NCBI GenBank assembly: GCA_024460105.1
Contig: JANFXS010000001.1
Span: forward strand, 463,895 to 527,894
Length of the DNA: 64,000 bases
From: Anaerotignum faecicola
Lineage (GTDB): Bacteria; Bacillota; Clostridia; Lachnospirales; Anaerotignaceae
Reading direction: 5' to 3'
Each line of letters starts with the position of its first letter. The first letter of the stretch is position 1. The translations under genes and the position numbers were made by a program. Below are positions 19,201-28,132 of the stretch, in pieces. Below the pieces are notes generated by a model. That model searched no databases and was not told where the DNA came from. It worked only from the letters and a program-made list of their open reading frames with translations.

Positions 19201-19985
19201 TTTGCACTTTTCCTTTCTTTAATTAATGGGATTATATTAATAAGCACAAGCGCTATTGTTATCAACAGTATTATAATTGTGCTTAAAGCATTTATTGAAG
19301 GGTTTATACGTTTGCTCATCGTATAGACCATAATTGAAATGTTGCTTACTCCGTTGCCAGTAACAAAATATGATATAATAAAATCGTCAAAGCTCATTGT
19401 AAACGCTATTAGGGCCCCTGATATAATTCCCGGCATTATCTGTGGCACTATAACTTTAGTAAGGGCCTGCCAAGGCGTAGCCCCAAGATCCATGCATGCG
19501 TCTGCAAGGTTCGGATCCAAGCTTCTAAGCTTAGGCGATACGCTAAGCATCACATACGGTATGCAGAACATTACATGCGCCGCAAGCATTGTGCCAAGCC
19601 CCTTTTTAACACCTAATGCGCTGAAAAACATAAGAAGCCCTATTGCCGTTACTATTTCGGGGTTCATAATAGGCAGATCGTTTACCCTTTCAACCATAGC
19701 CTTAACAACTTTATTGCTTTTTGAAAGCCCTATTGCCGTTATAGTGCCTACGAATGTTGAAATAACCGTTGCCAGCACAGCTACAAGTATAGTGTATCCA
19801 ACAGCGTCCATCATATCGCCGTTATTAAACATTTTTTCATACCAACGCAGTGAAAACCCGTTCCAGTGGGTCAGGCTTTTGTTGCTGTTGAAAGAGAATA
19901 TAATTGTGTATATAATCGGGGCGTAAAAAAACAGCATCATTATGCCCATAAATATTTTCGAAAGTATTTTCGGCCTTTTTTTCAT
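19197..19985 (-). CDS. potC: Polyamine ABC transporter permease PotC
   Basis: A 262-aa inner-membrane subunit with about six transmembrane segments, of the ModC/PotC class. The N-terminal segment MMLFFYAPIIYTIIFSFNSN is characteristic. The cytoplasmic EAA-type loop that docks on the ATPase reads DACMDLGATPWQALTKVIVP (about residues 165-185). It pairs with PotB to form the channel. Its start overlaps the potB stop by 4 bp, and its stop overlaps potD, giving a tightly coupled B-C-D cassette. Confidence 0.95.
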   Translation of the reverse strand: MKKRPKILSKIFMGIMMLFFYAPIIYTIIFSFNSNKSLTHWNGFSLRWYEKMFNNGDMMDAVGYTILVAVLATVISTFVGTITAIGLSKSNKVVKAMVERVNDLPIMNPEIVTAIGLLMFFSALGVKKGLGTMLAAHVMFCIPYVMLSVSPKLRSLDPNLADACMDLGATPWQALTKVIVPQIMPGIISGALIAFTMSFDDFIISYFVTGNGVSNISIMVYTMSKRINPSINALSTIIILLITIALVLINIIPLIKERKSAK

Positions 19986-20827
19986 TTTTTAACAAGGCCC
20001 CCTTTCCCTTCCGGATCAGCGTCAACCCTTTTCGCTATATACATGGAAATCATAATAATAATTGCCATAATAAGCGAAATCGCGCTTCCGAAATTCCAGT
20101 TGCCGCTTGTCAGGAATTGGCTTTCAATTACGTTGCCGATAAGCACATACTGCCCGCCTCCCAAAAGCTTCGGTATAAAAAAGCTTGAAACGGCCGGAAG
20201 GAATACAAGGGTTATCCCGCTTATAACGCCCGGCATCGAAAGAGGCAGTGTAATTTTTAAAAAGCACTTAACCTTATCGGCGCCCAAATCGCTTGCGGCC
20301 TCCAAGAGGCTTTTATCCATTTTGGTAAGCGACGTATAGATCTGCAATATCATAAAAGGTATAAAGTTATAAACCATTCCGAGTATAACGGCAAAGCTTG
20401 TGTGCAGCATTTTTACTGGGCCTATTCCGAAAAATCCCAGTATTGTGTTTATTATGCCGTCGTTTTGGAGTATTCCCATCCATGCGTATGTCCTTACAAG
20501 CATGTTGATCCACATTGGTATTGTTATAAGCAGCACAAGCATTATCTTTGTTTTCGGCTTTGAATTTGCAATTATATAAGCGGCGGGGTACCCCAAAATT
20601 ATGCATATAACGGTTGTTATAACAGCAATTAAAAGCGACCGTTTTAAAACGTCGAGAAATATCGGATCGCTGAAAAACTTCCCGAAATTTTCCAATGTAA
20701 ACCTGAATGTCGTCACATCGTTGCCCTTTGAAGTAAAAGCATACATAAGTATCAAAAGCATAGGCAGGACAATCATAACCGCCATCCATATTATGTATGG
20801 CAGAGCCATACGGCGAAATTGTTTCAT
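19982..20827 (-). CDS. potB: Polyamine ABC transporter permease PotB
   Basis: A 281-aa permease with about six membrane helices. The early part contains FTLENFGKFFSDPIFLDVLK, typical of PotB. The EAA loop reads EAASDLGADKVKCFLKITLP (about residues 180-200). It forms the translocation pore with PotC. RBS AAAGGCAGGG precedes the ATG. It starts only 2 bp after the potA stop and overlaps potC by 4 bp. Confidence 0.95.
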   Translation of the reverse strand: MKQFRRMALPYIIWMAVMIVLPMLLILMYAFTSKGNDVTTFRFTLENFGKFFSDPIFLDVLKRSLLIAVITTVICIILGYPAAYIIANSKPKTKIMLVLLITIPMWINMLVRTYAWMGILQNDGIINTILGFFGIGPVKMLHTSFAVILGMVYNFIPFMILQIYTSLTKMDKSLLEAASDLGADKVKCFLKITLPLSMPGVISGITLVFLPAVSSFFIPKLLGGGQYVLIGNVIESQFLTSGNWNFGSAISLIMAIIIMISMYIAKRVDADPEGKGGLVKK

Positions 20828-20829
20828 GC

Positions 20830-22398
20830 TTATCCCTGCCTTTCCATAATATGTATATCCTCCGGCACGAACATAAGGCCCACTTCGTCGCCGACTTCAT
20901 ATTTGTCGGTAGTATCTACTTTATATTCATAGCCTTCCGTTTTGAATGTAACGTCATAATCGCCCGCGGCGATATTTTCGGGATCAAACGAATATTCAAC
21001 ATCCGTTATCTCAACGGGCGAATCGTCCTCAAGGCTCCATGCAGAAGCGTTCGCCCACGTTTTAAGATCTGTTTCAAGGGCAATGCTCTCCATTATTTCG
21101 TCAACCTTTTTAAAGAAGTTAACGGCATATATTTCCTCCTGATAAACATTGCTTACAATCCTGTTTTCATCGCGAACAATCATATTTGCAGTCGCTATAG
21201 TGCCTGCCGCCGTTGAAAACGTAACCGGATATACGCCGTTTTTAGGCTCGATCCTGTACTCTACCTTGTTTATGGAAATAAGGCTGTCTGTATCCGGGTT
21301 CCATGCTTGGGCGTCGGCCCTCGCAATTATATCGCTTTCGGTAAGTTCCTCTATGTCGCTTACATCGAGATAAAAATCGTTGGCGCTCATTTTTTCATTG
21401 GCTTCGCTGTTGAAAACAGGACGATCCTCGGAAACGTGCATTTTAACCGTTATGCTTGTTCCGGCGCGCGTTTCGACGACAGTTTCATAATGTACGCCTT
21501 TAAAAAGCACGCTTTTTACAACGCCTTTTAGCTTGCCCTTTTCCTTAGGCACTATGTCCAAATCCTCCGGACGTATAACTACGTCGACTTTCTCATTTTC
21601 TCCGAAGCCCGTATCGACACATTCAAATTTTTTGTCCTCAAACATAACAAGCCTGTCGCGTATCATAACGCCGTCTATAATATTGCTTTCGCCTATAAAA
21701 TTTGCGACAAATTCATTCACAGGCTCGTTGTATATATCGGTAGGGCTTCCTATCTGCTGTATCTCCCCGTCTTTCATAACAACGATTTTATCGCTCATGG
21801 TGAGGGCTTCTTCCTGGTCGTGGGTTACATAAATAAACGTAATTCCGACTTCCTGCTGTATTTTTTTCAGCTCGTGCTGCATTTCTTTCCTAAGTTTAAG
21901 ATCAAGCGCGCCAAGCGGCTCGTCAAGCAGAAGCACCATAGGCTCGTTAACAAGCGCGCGGGCTATCGCCACCCTCTGCTGTTGGCCTCCGCTCATTTCC
22001 GTTACGGCCCTTTTTGCATAATCCTCAAGATTTACAAGCTTCAGCATACGTTTAACTTTTTGCTCTATAATATCTTTCGGTTCTTTTTTTATCTTTAGTC
22101 CGAAAGCCACATTGTCGTAAACATTCATATGAGGAAAAAGCGCATACTTTTGGAAAACAGTATTTATTTCCCTCTTATACGGCGGCACGCCGCTTATTTC
22201 CTGCCCGTCGAATATAAGCTGTCCCTCGTACCCTTCAAGGAAACCTCCAAGTATCCTTAAAAGAGTTGTTTTTCCGCAGCCGGAAGGCCCCAAAAGGGTA
22301 ACGAATTCGTTTTCGTATATATCAAGGTTAATCCCTTTTAAAACAAGCTGCCCGTCAAACTCCTTAACTATGTTTTTAAACTGAATTAATTTTTTCAT
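20830..22398 (-). CDS. potA: Polyamine ABC transporter ATPase PotA with an enlarged, Ig-like-containing C-terminus
   Basis: A 522-aa ATPase, well above the usual 350-380 aa. The nucleotide-binding domain is complete: Walker [10 protein letters not shown] (about 37-45), signature SGGQQQR (about 137), Walker B VLLLDEP, and switch His in THDQEE. The TOBE region starts normally ([20 protein letters not shown]) and ends normally ([19 protein letters not shown]). Between these are about 160 extra residues holding two similar modules. Each has an AxAW segment, then a short strand ([20 protein letters not shown]), then YPVTFS / YDVTFK. These look like small bacterial Ig-like repeats, normally found on secreted proteins. 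The frame is unbroken. Role of the insert is unknown; a polyamine or partner sensor is possible. RBS GGGGAGAGGG precedes the ATG. Confidence 0.93.
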   Translation of the reverse strand: MKKLIQFKNIVKEFDGQLVLKGINLDIYENEFVTLLGPSGCGKTTLLRILGGFLEGYEGQLIFDGQEISGVPPYKREINTVFQKYALFPHMNVYDNVAFGLKIKKEPKDIIEQKVKRMLKLVNLEDYAKRAVTEMSGGQQQRVAIARALVNEPMVLLLDEPLGALDLKLRKEMQHELKKIQQEVGITFIYVTHDQEEALTMSDKIVVMKDGEIQQIGSPTDIYNEPVNEFVANFIGESNIIDGVMIRDRLVMFEDKKFECVDTGFGENEKVDVVIRPEDLDIVPKEKGKLKGVVKSVLFKGVHYETVVETRAGTSITVKMHVSEDRPVFNSEANEKMSANDFYLDVSDIEELTESDIIARADAQAWNPDTDSLISINKVEYRIEPKNGVYPVTFSTAAGTIATANMIVRDENRIVSNVYQEEIYAVNFFKKVDEIMESIALETDLKTWANASAWSLEDDSPVEITDVEYSFDPENIAAGDYDVTFKTEGYEYKVDTTDKYEVGDEVGLMFVPEDIHIMERQG

Positions 22399-22495
22399 TT
22401 CCCTCTCCCCACTGAAATTTTAGAATACTCCCTTTTAAACGCGATCCGCGCCCGCTAAGCGGTAAATTTCATTATACCGAAAAAACGGCGGCGGC

Positions 22496-23029
22496 CTAAA
22501 ACAGAGGCGGGGTTGAAACCCATAAAACTTTTGCCGCCGTTTTCCTGTCGTTTCTTAAATAATGAAAATCCCTTCCGTTGAGATAAAATGTTTCCCCTTT
22601 TTTAACAAAATATTCCTTGTCGCCGTTTACAAGCGTAACGCGCCCTTCAAGCACAAAACCGAATTCCTCTCCGTCGTTTGGGTTAAGCTCAAACGTTTTC
22701 TGCCCAGCCTCAAGCTCTATAAGCACGGGTTCCATTTCATTTTTCTGGGAATTAGGCACAATCCAGTTAACCTTATACCCTTCCCGTTCGTCAACAAAAA
22801 AATCGTCCTCCTTAAAAACGATTTTTTCGTCTTTCGCCTCGCTGAAAAATTCGGAAAGCGTTGTTCCCAAAGCCTCGAGTATATCGTTTAAAGTCGCTAT
22901 GGAAGGGGAAGTCAGGTTCCTTTCAAGCTGAGATAAAAAACCCTTTGTCAGTTCGCATCGGCTTGCAAGCTCTTCAAGGGTAAGCCCCTTCTGCGTCCTA
23001 AGCTGCTTTATTTTTATTCCTATATCCAT
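22496..23029 (-). CDS. XRE-cupin transcriptional regulator of the pot operon
   Basis: A 177-aa regulator. Residues about 6-60 form an XRE helix-turn-helix (KIKQLRTQKGLTLEELASRC then LTKGFLSQLERN), and residues about 105-172 a cupin barrel (EPVLIELEAG, then EEFGFVLEGRVTLVNG). This architecture (PuuR/SutR-like) usually senses a small molecule in the cupin, often polyamine- or amino-acid-related. It is the first gene, 97 bp ahead of potA on the same strand, and probably regulates itself and potABCD. Two near-identical 26-bp sequences flank its promoter and are good operator candidates. Confidence 0.9.
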   Translation of the reverse strand: MDIGIKIKQLRTQKGLTLEELASRCELTKGFLSQLERNLTSPSIATLNDILEALGTTLSEFFSEAKDEKIVFKEDDFFVDEREGYKVNWIVPNSQKNEMEPVLIELEAGQKTFELNPNDGEEFGFVLEGRVTLVNGDKEYFVKKGETFYLNGRDFHYLRNDRKTAAKVLWVSTPPLF

Positions 23030-23060
23030 AAAACGCCCCCGGAAAAAGTTATCTAATACT

Positions 23061-23086
23061 AAACAAACAAATTATTTTTACTAAAC
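23061..23086. promoter_or_regulatory. Candidate operator 1 of the XRE-pot promoter
   Basis: A 26-bp sequence (AAACAAACAAATTATTTTTA then CTAAAC) lying between the -10 box and the XRE start codon. It matches the one at 23130-23155 at 23 of 26 positions. Confidence 0.45.
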
Positions 23087-23093
23087 TCAGAAC

Positions 23094-23121
23094 ATTATAC
23101 TATACGCCGTAATTTTTTCAA
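23094..23121 (-). promoter_or_regulatory. Sigma-A promoter of the XRE-pot operon
   Basis: TTGAAA (minus strand, 23116-23121), a 16-nt spacer and a perfect TATAAT (23094-23099). The two candidate operators flank it on either side. Confidence 0.6.
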
Positions 23122-23129
23122 GTATTTGT

Positions 23130-23155
23130 AAACAAATAATTTATTTTTATTAAAC
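23130..23155. promoter_or_regulatory. Candidate operator 2 of the XRE-pot promoter
   Basis: A 26-bp direct repeat of the sequence at 23061-23086, just upstream of the -35 box, with a centre-to-centre distance of 69 bp. Binding by the XRE protein is inferred from position only. Confidence 0.45.
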
Positions 23156-23410
23156 ATACATAACGGCACGCCGTTTTTCGGATATTAAATTAAACACAAT
23201 ACATAAAACGACAAAACCAACGGTAAATTATTTATTTGATAACGGTAAACAAAACGCTTATTTTAACGGCTTTTGTCCCATTTAAAAATACATCCGGTCC
23301 CGCTCATTGTTCAAATACTCCACTCAATGTTTAAAAACCCCTCTCCAAACGATACCCATACCCAAATATGCGATATTGAGCCGCTCTTTTATCAAGCATT
23401 CGCACCTTAC

Positions 23411-23439
23411 TTGCAGATAAAGGCCGTATGTGTTAATAT
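23411..23439 (+). promoter_or_regulatory. Sigma-A promoter of the Cof-type hydrolase gene
   Basis: TTGCAG, a 17-nt spacer and TAATAT (23434-23439), 35 nt before the chosen ATG. This also argues against the longer upstream frame being translated. Confidence 0.55.
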
Positions 23440-23473
23440 TACAGTAAATTTAGCGGAGGAAGGTGCTGGCAAA

Positions 23474-24310
23474 ATGGCGTCTAAAATAAAACTGATTGCA
23501 AGCGATCTGGACGGCACGCTGCTTACGTCCGACAAAAAAATCCCACCGGCCCTTGCCGACGGGATTTCCGGTTTAATAAAACGCGGCGTAATATTTGTAC
23601 CGGCTACGGGAAGGCCGCTTGGCTCAATCCCAAAAGACGTATTTGATATAAAGGGGATCAAGTATGTAATATCGTCAAACGGCGCGGCCGTTAAAAACAT
23701 TCAGACAGGAATCGAAATTATAAGGACTTGTCTTAACGCCGATATAGGGCTAAGTATAATTGAAAACACAAGAAACAAAGAAATAATGGCGGAACTGTTT
23801 TCCGAAGGCATAGCCTACACGGAAAAACGATTTATAGAGTGTGTCGATAAATATGCCGTAAGCGCCGCCCATATGGAATATGTGCTTTCAACAAGAAAAC
23901 CAATAGACGACAGCGCCGATTTCATACGCCGAAACAGCTGCCGCATTGAAAATATAAACCTTATATTTAAAGACAAAAACCTTAGGGCGGAATTTAAAAA
24001 TCACCTTTCGGCCCGCAAAGACATTTCAGTTACAAGTTCTTCGCCCAATAACATAGAAATCACAAGTTCTTCGGCAACAAAAGGCCGGGCGCTCAAACTG
24101 CTGTGCGAAAAGCTTTCCGTAAAACCGTGTGAAGTTATGGCTTTCGGCGACAACGGCAATGATGAAGATATGCTGGGTTTTGCCGGCGTCGGAGTTGCGA
24201 CGGCAAACGGGGAAGAGCATATTAAAAAGCTGGCCGACTACGTTACCCTTTCATGCGATGAAGGCGGCGTACTGCATGCAGTCAACAAATTTATGGACAT
24301 GTTTATATAG
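23474..24310 (+). CDS. Cof-type HAD-superfamily phosphatase
   Basis: A 278-aa cytoplasmic hydrolase of the HAD IIB (Cof) class. Motif I is ASDLDGTLLTSD, with the nucleophile Asp and general acid Asp near residues 10 and 12. The C2-type cap domain spans roughly residues 85-190. Motif III is the Lys in TKGRALKLL, and motif IV is VMAFGDNGNDEDML. Such enzymes dephosphorylate sugar phosphates, FMN or other small phosphates with broad specificity. I start at 23474 (GGAGGAAGG about 10 nt upstream); the open frame extends 67 codons further 5' but overlaps the promoter. It stands alone. Confidence 0.9.
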   Translation: MASKIKLIASDLDGTLLTSDKKIPPALADGISGLIKRGVIFVPATGRPLGSIPKDVFDIKGIKYVISSNGAAVKNIQTGIEIIRTCLNADIGLSIIENTRNKEIMAELFSEGIAYTEKRFIECVDKYAVSAAHMEYVLSTRKPIDDSADFIRRNSCRIENINLIFKDKNLRAEFKNHLSARKDISVTSSSPNNIEITSSSATKGRALKLLCEKLSVKPCEVMAFGDNGNDEDMLGFAGVGVATANGEEHIKKLADYVTLSCDEGGVLHAVNKFMDMFI

Positions 24311-24704
24311 CGTTTTTACGCCGTTCGGATAATAAGCCTTTTTTCTTCATAACCCCCGCGCTTTCACGGCTTCTTGCAGTTCAAAAAAATTTAAAGGCCG
24401 CCGCGGAACCGTCCGAAAACTTTCTTCCTGAAACCGCAATGAAAATTAATCGGCGGATACTTTTAATTTATAAAGACATATACGTTCCCCGAATATTATT
24501 TATGCGGCGCACAAGTCGCATAGTTTCTCCGAATGAATGTTCCAGCCTTCGTCCATGCGCTAACTATGCTGAATCCACTGCTTCCGGCTTTTTCCGGAAG
24601 TAATTCAAAAACGTCCGCTCATATTATGCGTTAATAAATATTTAAAAAAATTCCATTATGAGAAATATTTTTTCTTATTGTTCGCGGCAATACATAAAAA
24701 TAAA
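24311..24704. other. Intergenic region between convergent genes
   Basis: About 390 bp with no gene. A small hairpin (CTTCCGG/CCGGAAG, near 24582-24600) is present; otherwise nothing is recognised. Confidence 0.4.
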
Positions 24705-24733
24705 AAACGCCGTTCAAACATAAAACGGCGTTT
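24705..24733 (-). terminator. Terminator of the nicotinamidase-like gene
   Basis: AAACGCCGTT / AACGGCGTTT stem. On the minus strand it is followed by TTTTATTTTTATG. It lies about 105 nt beyond the stop. Confidence 0.75.
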
Positions 24734-24837
24734 AACATGCTTAACACGGCAAAATTCCAATTACAGGCCGCGTATTTTTTATGTTACTAAATTCAATAAT
24801 GAAAGTTTCTTATTCCTCTTCCGAAAATATTCCCCGC

Positions 24838-25350
24838 TTAGTAAACCTCTATTTGGCACATACCCATTGCGCCTAACGCCCTTTCATGGCTTTCGGGCGT
24901 AACCCCCGCGCAGCACGACCTGTCTACGGCAATCGGCGTTTCCCACAATGCGGCCTTTAACAAAAGCGCGTTTGATATAACGCATATATCCGTACAAAGG
25001 CCTATAAGCGTAATTTTATCATACCCCCTGCCTTTTACAAAAGCCGCCAATTCCTCGGAGCCGAAAGTCGGCTTATCGATAACAGACGCACACTTTCCTT
25101 TCCCTGCATTAAAAACCCTTTCGTCTATTTTCCATCCTTCGGTATCCTTAATACAGTGTATAACCGGAAGGTTTCTGCCCTCCGCCGTTTCAAGGTAGCC
25201 GTCGTAATGGGTATCCCTTGTATAAATAACCTCGCCGTCAAAATCTTTTATCTTTTTAACCACGTTTTCAACAATGGCCCGAGCCTCCTTTGTCCCCAGG
25301 CTCCCTTCAATAAAATCCTTCTGCATATCGACAACTATTAAAGCTTCCAT
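24838..25350 (-). CDS. Nicotinamidase-like cysteine hydrolase (isochorismatase fold)
   Basis: A 170-aa amidohydrolase. The catalytic triad is visible as Asp8 (VVDMQKDF), Lys93 (DKPTFGS) and Cys123 (CTDICVISN). The metal site typical of nicotinamidase is Asp46, His48 and His65 (RDTHYDGYLETAEGRNLPVIH). PncA enzymes convert nicotinamide to nicotinate for NAD salvage; the metal ligands favour that over other isochorismatase-fold activities. It lies divergent from the ABC-F gene and ends at its own terminator. RBS AAAGGGGG precedes the ATG. Confidence 0.85.
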   Translation of the reverse strand: MEALIVVDMQKDFIEGSLGTKEARAIVENVVKKIKDFDGEVIYTRDTHYDGYLETAEGRNLPVIHCIKDTEGWKIDERVFNAGKGKCASVIDKPTFGSEELAAFVKGRGYDKITLIGLCTDICVISNALLLKAALWETPIAVDRSCCAGVTPESHERALGAMGMCQIEVY

Positions 25351-25413
25351 TTAAAAATTCCCCCTTTTATACGGCATTTTACCACTCTGTGGACACAATG
25401 TACAGTTTTAGTA

Positions 25414-25442
25414 TTGAAATAATGCCGCGGCCATTGTAATAT
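25414..25442 (+). promoter_or_regulatory. Sigma-A promoter of the ABC-F gene
   Basis: TTGAAA (25414-25419), a 17-nt spacer and TAATAT (25437-25442), 43 nt before the start codon. Confidence 0.6.
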
Positions 25443-25485
25443 AATAATCGCCGCCGATTTGTATATATTAGTAAGGAGAATCAGA

Positions 25486-27042
25486 ATGAGTATTTTAAAC
25501 GTACAGAATTTAAGCCACGGCTTTGGCGACAGGGCAATATTCAATAATGTATCGTTCCGCCTTCTTAAAGGCGAACACGTCGGCTTTGTCGGAGCAAACG
25601 GCGAAGGCAAAAGCACATTTATGAGTATTGTTACCGGTAAGCTTATGCCGGATGAAGGTAAAATCGAATGGAGCAAAAATGTCAAAGTCGGCTACCTTGA
25701 TCAGCACACGTCGCTTGAAAAGGGCCAGACAATACGCGATGTTTTAAAAAGCGCATTCTCGCCGCTTTTCGCCCTCGAAAGCCGTATGAACGATATATGC
25801 GACAGCATGGGGGACGCGGAACCCGAAGAAATGGAAAAAATGATGGAAGAGCTTGGCGAAATACAGGACACGTTAACCGTCCATGATTTCTATATAATCG
25901 ATTCAAAAGTGGAGGAAGTCGGCCGCGCCCTGGGGCTGGAGGACATCGGCATGGACCGCGACGTTATGGAACTTAGCGGAGGGCAGCGCACAAAAGCGCT
26001 TTTAGGCAAGCTTCTTCTTGAAAAGCCCGATATACTTCTTCTCGACGAACCTACGAACTACCTTGACGAAAACCACATCGAATGGCTCAAGCGGTATTTA
26101 AACGAATACGAAAACGCATTTATACTTATTTCCCATGACATACCGTTCCTCAACAGCGTCGTCAACCTTATTTACCACGTTGAAAACGCCGAAATAAACA
26201 GGTATGTTGGAAATTATGATAAATTCCTTGAAGTTTACGCCATGAAACGCGCCCAGCTTGAAGCCGCATATAAAAAACAGCAGCAGGAAATAGGCGAGCT
26301 TAAAGACTTCGTGGCAAGGAACAAAGCCCGCGTTTCAACAAGGAATATGGCCATGAGCCGTCAAAAGAAACTTGATAAAATGGAAATAATAGACTTAGGG
26401 CATGAAAAGCCAAAACCCGAATTCAACTTTAAAGAAGCGCGCGCCGCAAGCCGCTATATATTCGAAACAAAAGGGCTTGTAATAGGTTATGACGAACCTC
26501 TCAGCCGTCCATTGGATTTGACAATGGAACGCGGGCAGAAAATCGTGCTTAAAGGCGCCAACGGTATAGGAAAAACGACGCTTTTAAAAAGTATAATCGG
26601 CCTTATCCCTCCCATAAGCGGCGCAACACAGCTTGGAGATTATCTTTACACAGGATATTTCGAACAGGAGAAAAAATACACTGACAACGTCACGTGTATT
26701 GACGAAATTTGGAAAGAGTTTCCGAGCTATACCCAGTATGAAGTGCGAAGCGCCCTTGCAAAATGCGGGCTTACCACAAAGCATATTGAAAGCATGGTTA
26801 AAGTGCTGAGCGGCGGCGAGCAGGCCAAAGTCCGCCTCTGCAAGCTTATTAACAGGGAAACTAACGTACTGCTTTTAGACGAGCCCACAAACCACTTGGA
26901 TCAGGACGCCAAAGACGAATTAAAGCGCGCGCTTAAAGCATATAAGGGAAGCATACTTCTTATATGCCACGATCCGGAGTTTTATGACGGCATAGCTACG
27001 GACGTATGGAATTGCGAAAACTGGACGACTAAACAATTCTAA
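25486..27042 (+). CDS. ABC-F family ATPase
   Basis: A 518-aa soluble protein with two ABC domains and no membrane segment. Domain 1 has Walker A GANGEGKSTF (about 37-46), signature LSGGQRTKA and Walker B LLLDEPTNYLDENH. The inter-domain linker, rich in charged helix, spans about 235-310. Domain 2 has GANGIGKTTL, LSGGEQAKVR and LLLDEPTNHLDQD. ABC-F proteins act on the ribosome, either as translation factors (EttA, Uup, YbiT groups) or in antibiotic protection. The short linker and lack of an extended C-terminus favour a housekeeping member, but I cannot assign the subgroup. The start follows AAGGAG with 7-nt spacing. Confidence 0.92.
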   Translation: MSILNVQNLSHGFGDRAIFNNVSFRLLKGEHVGFVGANGEGKSTFMSIVTGKLMPDEGKIEWSKNVKVGYLDQHTSLEKGQTIRDVLKSAFSPLFALESRMNDICDSMGDAEPEEMEKMMEELGEIQDTLTVHDFYIIDSKVEEVGRALGLEDIGMDRDVMELSGGQRTKALLGKLLLEKPDILLLDEPTNYLDENHIEWLKRYLNEYENAFILISHDIPFLNSVVNLIYHVENAEINRYVGNYDKFLEVYAMKRAQLEAAYKKQQQEIGELKDFVARNKARVSTRNMAMSRQKKLDKMEIIDLGHEKPKPEFNFKEARAASRYIFETKGLVIGYDEPLSRPLDLTMERGQKIVLKGANGIGKTTLLKSIIGLIPPISGATQLGDYLYTGYFEQEKKYTDNVTCIDEIWKEFPSYTQYEVRSALAKCGLTTKHIESMVKVLSGGEQAKVRLCKLINRETNVLLLDEPTNHLDQDAKDELKRALKAYKGSILLICHDPEFYDGIATDVWNCENWTTKQF

Positions 27043-27070
27043 AACCGTTCTTTATAAAATTTTTCAAAAA

Positions 27071-27146
27071 TAAAAACCGTTTATCCGACTGCACAGTACG
27101 GCAAACTGCCGAAAACCGTAAATACAATCGGAATAAACGGTTTTTA
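27071..27146 (+). terminator. Terminator after the ABC-F gene
   Basis: TAAAAACCGTTTATCCGA pairs with TCGGAATAAACGGTTTTTA. The loop holds a smaller CGGCAAACTGCCG hairpin. T-rich ends are present on both strands. Confidence 0.85.
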
Positions 27147-27182
27147 TTATATATCCGAATATAGCCTTAGACTTTTTGTTTT

Positions 27183-27208
27183 CGGGAGCAATAAGTTTAT
27201 TGCTCCCG
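27183..27208. repeat. Perfect 12-bp inverted repeat between convergent genes
   Basis: CGGGAGCAATAA and its complement, separated by 2 nt. Neither strand has a following T run, so it is not a standard terminator. Role unknown. Confidence 0.4.
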
Positions 27209-27307
27209 TTAATTCCCGCCGGACTCCTTCTGTACACGGCCGCGCATAATTGTCAAACCGAAATTTCACATAACCTTTAATCTTTTTTGCCAATATAATA
27301 TCCCTTG

Positions 27308-27724
27308 TCACCTGCCTCGGCGCTTCTTTTTCCTTTTTTGCCGTTTCAGTTCAAACTGCCGCTGTTTTTCCGCTTCACGCCGTTCACGGCTAATGATTTT
27401 TCGTTCAACTTTCGACTGCTCCCGCTGTAATTTCAAAGCAAGCTGCGATTTTGTGCCTACGCCTCTGCATTTTACGCTTTTCCGCACTTCGCGCCGTATA
27501 CGTTTTGGATTTCCGGCAGTTTTCTTTATATCGGCCGTTATCTCCGAACTGTATTTCAGCTTATAATAATTTCTCAGTATAAAATCGTATACCTCGCCGT
27601 CCTTCGGCTCGGAGCCGAATATAACCCGGCATACTCTCAGCCTGCCATTCCATATACATTCAAAAACACCCGTCCAGAACGGTTCCTCAAAAAATACCGT
27701 CAGTCTGCCAGATACATTATCCAT
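27308..27724 (-). CDS. yjdF: YjdF family protein (DUF2992)
   Basis: A 138-aa protein matching the YjdF family. A compact N-terminal domain (SGRLTVFFEEPFWTGVFEC, then RVCRVIFGSEPKDGEVYDFI) is followed by an extremely basic, helical C-terminus rich in Lys, Arg and Glu (about residues 75-138, ending KRQKRKKKRRGR). The basic tail suggests nucleic-acid or ribosome contact, but the biochemical function is not established. RBS AAGGAGGAAT lies 4-6 nt before the ATG. The 5' leader contains a yjdF-type riboswitch, which itself supports the identification. Confidence 0.88.
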   Translation of the reverse strand: MDNVSGRLTVFFEEPFWTGVFECIWNGRLRVCRVIFGSEPKDGEVYDFILRNYYKLKYSSEITADIKKTAGNPKRIRREVRKSVKCRGVGTKSQLALKLQREQSKVERKIISRERREAEKQRQFELKRQKRKKKRRGR

Positions 27725-27752
27725 GGCAATTCCTCCTTAAATAAATTTAATA

Positions 27753-27864
27753 AGCAAAGAACGGACGACCCTAAGGAGGGAGGGTTACTTACACCAAACG
27801 GTGCGGCCGGGCTACCTACCGGCTCTGCAAGGAAAATTCCTTTGCGCTGCGTTTTTATCTTTGC
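27753..27864 (-). ncRNA. yjdF riboswitch (azaaromatic-responsive RNA)
   Basis: Leader RNA directly upstream of yjdF. The outer stem pairs GCAAAGA (minus strand, 27858-27864) with TCTTTGC (27753-27759). Inside are the hairpin GCAAAGGAATTTTCCTTGC, a conserved GC-rich core (GCCGGTAGGTAGCCCGGC) and CACCGTTTGGTG, then GTAAGTAACCCTCCC. As I recall it, this order matches the yjdF motif, whose RNAs bind a broad range of azaaromatic compounds and turn on translation. A short frame over this region (27700-27888) is not a gene. A TACAAT -10 box (27871-27876) lies just upstream. Confidence 0.8.
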
Positions 27865-27876
27865 ATTTTGATTGTA

Positions 27877-28132
27877 CCATATGTTCAATCACTTAGCCAT
27901 AAAAAATCGGGACACAGCCTCTGCCATGCCCCTCTTCTTTTTTTAATCCGTTTCAGAATAAATCCGAATATATTTTCCTCTTAAATTTTTATATACAGCG
28001 TCATCCTCACTCCGCCGAAATTTCAAGCCTTGTATTTTTGGTTCCCGTTTTTAAAAGCGAAAATAATGCAAAACCCTTATCCCGTTTTTACAAAACAGAC
28101 ATTCCTTACCGAACATTCAAAAACACGCCTGA
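27877..28132. other. Intergenic region upstream of the yjdF leader
   Basis: About 255 bp between the yjdF promoter and the end of the DUF2148 gene. No gene or terminator was recognised. Confidence 0.4.

Noticed and set aside
23273-23473. The 67-codon N-terminal extension of the Cof-type hydrolase
   Set aside because: It covers the predicted promoter and lacks a ribosome site; the family starts at the ASDLDGT motif.
27183-27208. A terminator for the ABC-F or yjdF gene
   Set aside because: The 12-bp hairpin is perfect but has no T run on either strand; a better terminator is at 27071-27146.
27700-27888. A 62-codon frame across the yjdF leader
   Set aside because: It overlaps the riboswitch and the start of yjdF, has no ribosome site, and the RNA structure explains the conservation.
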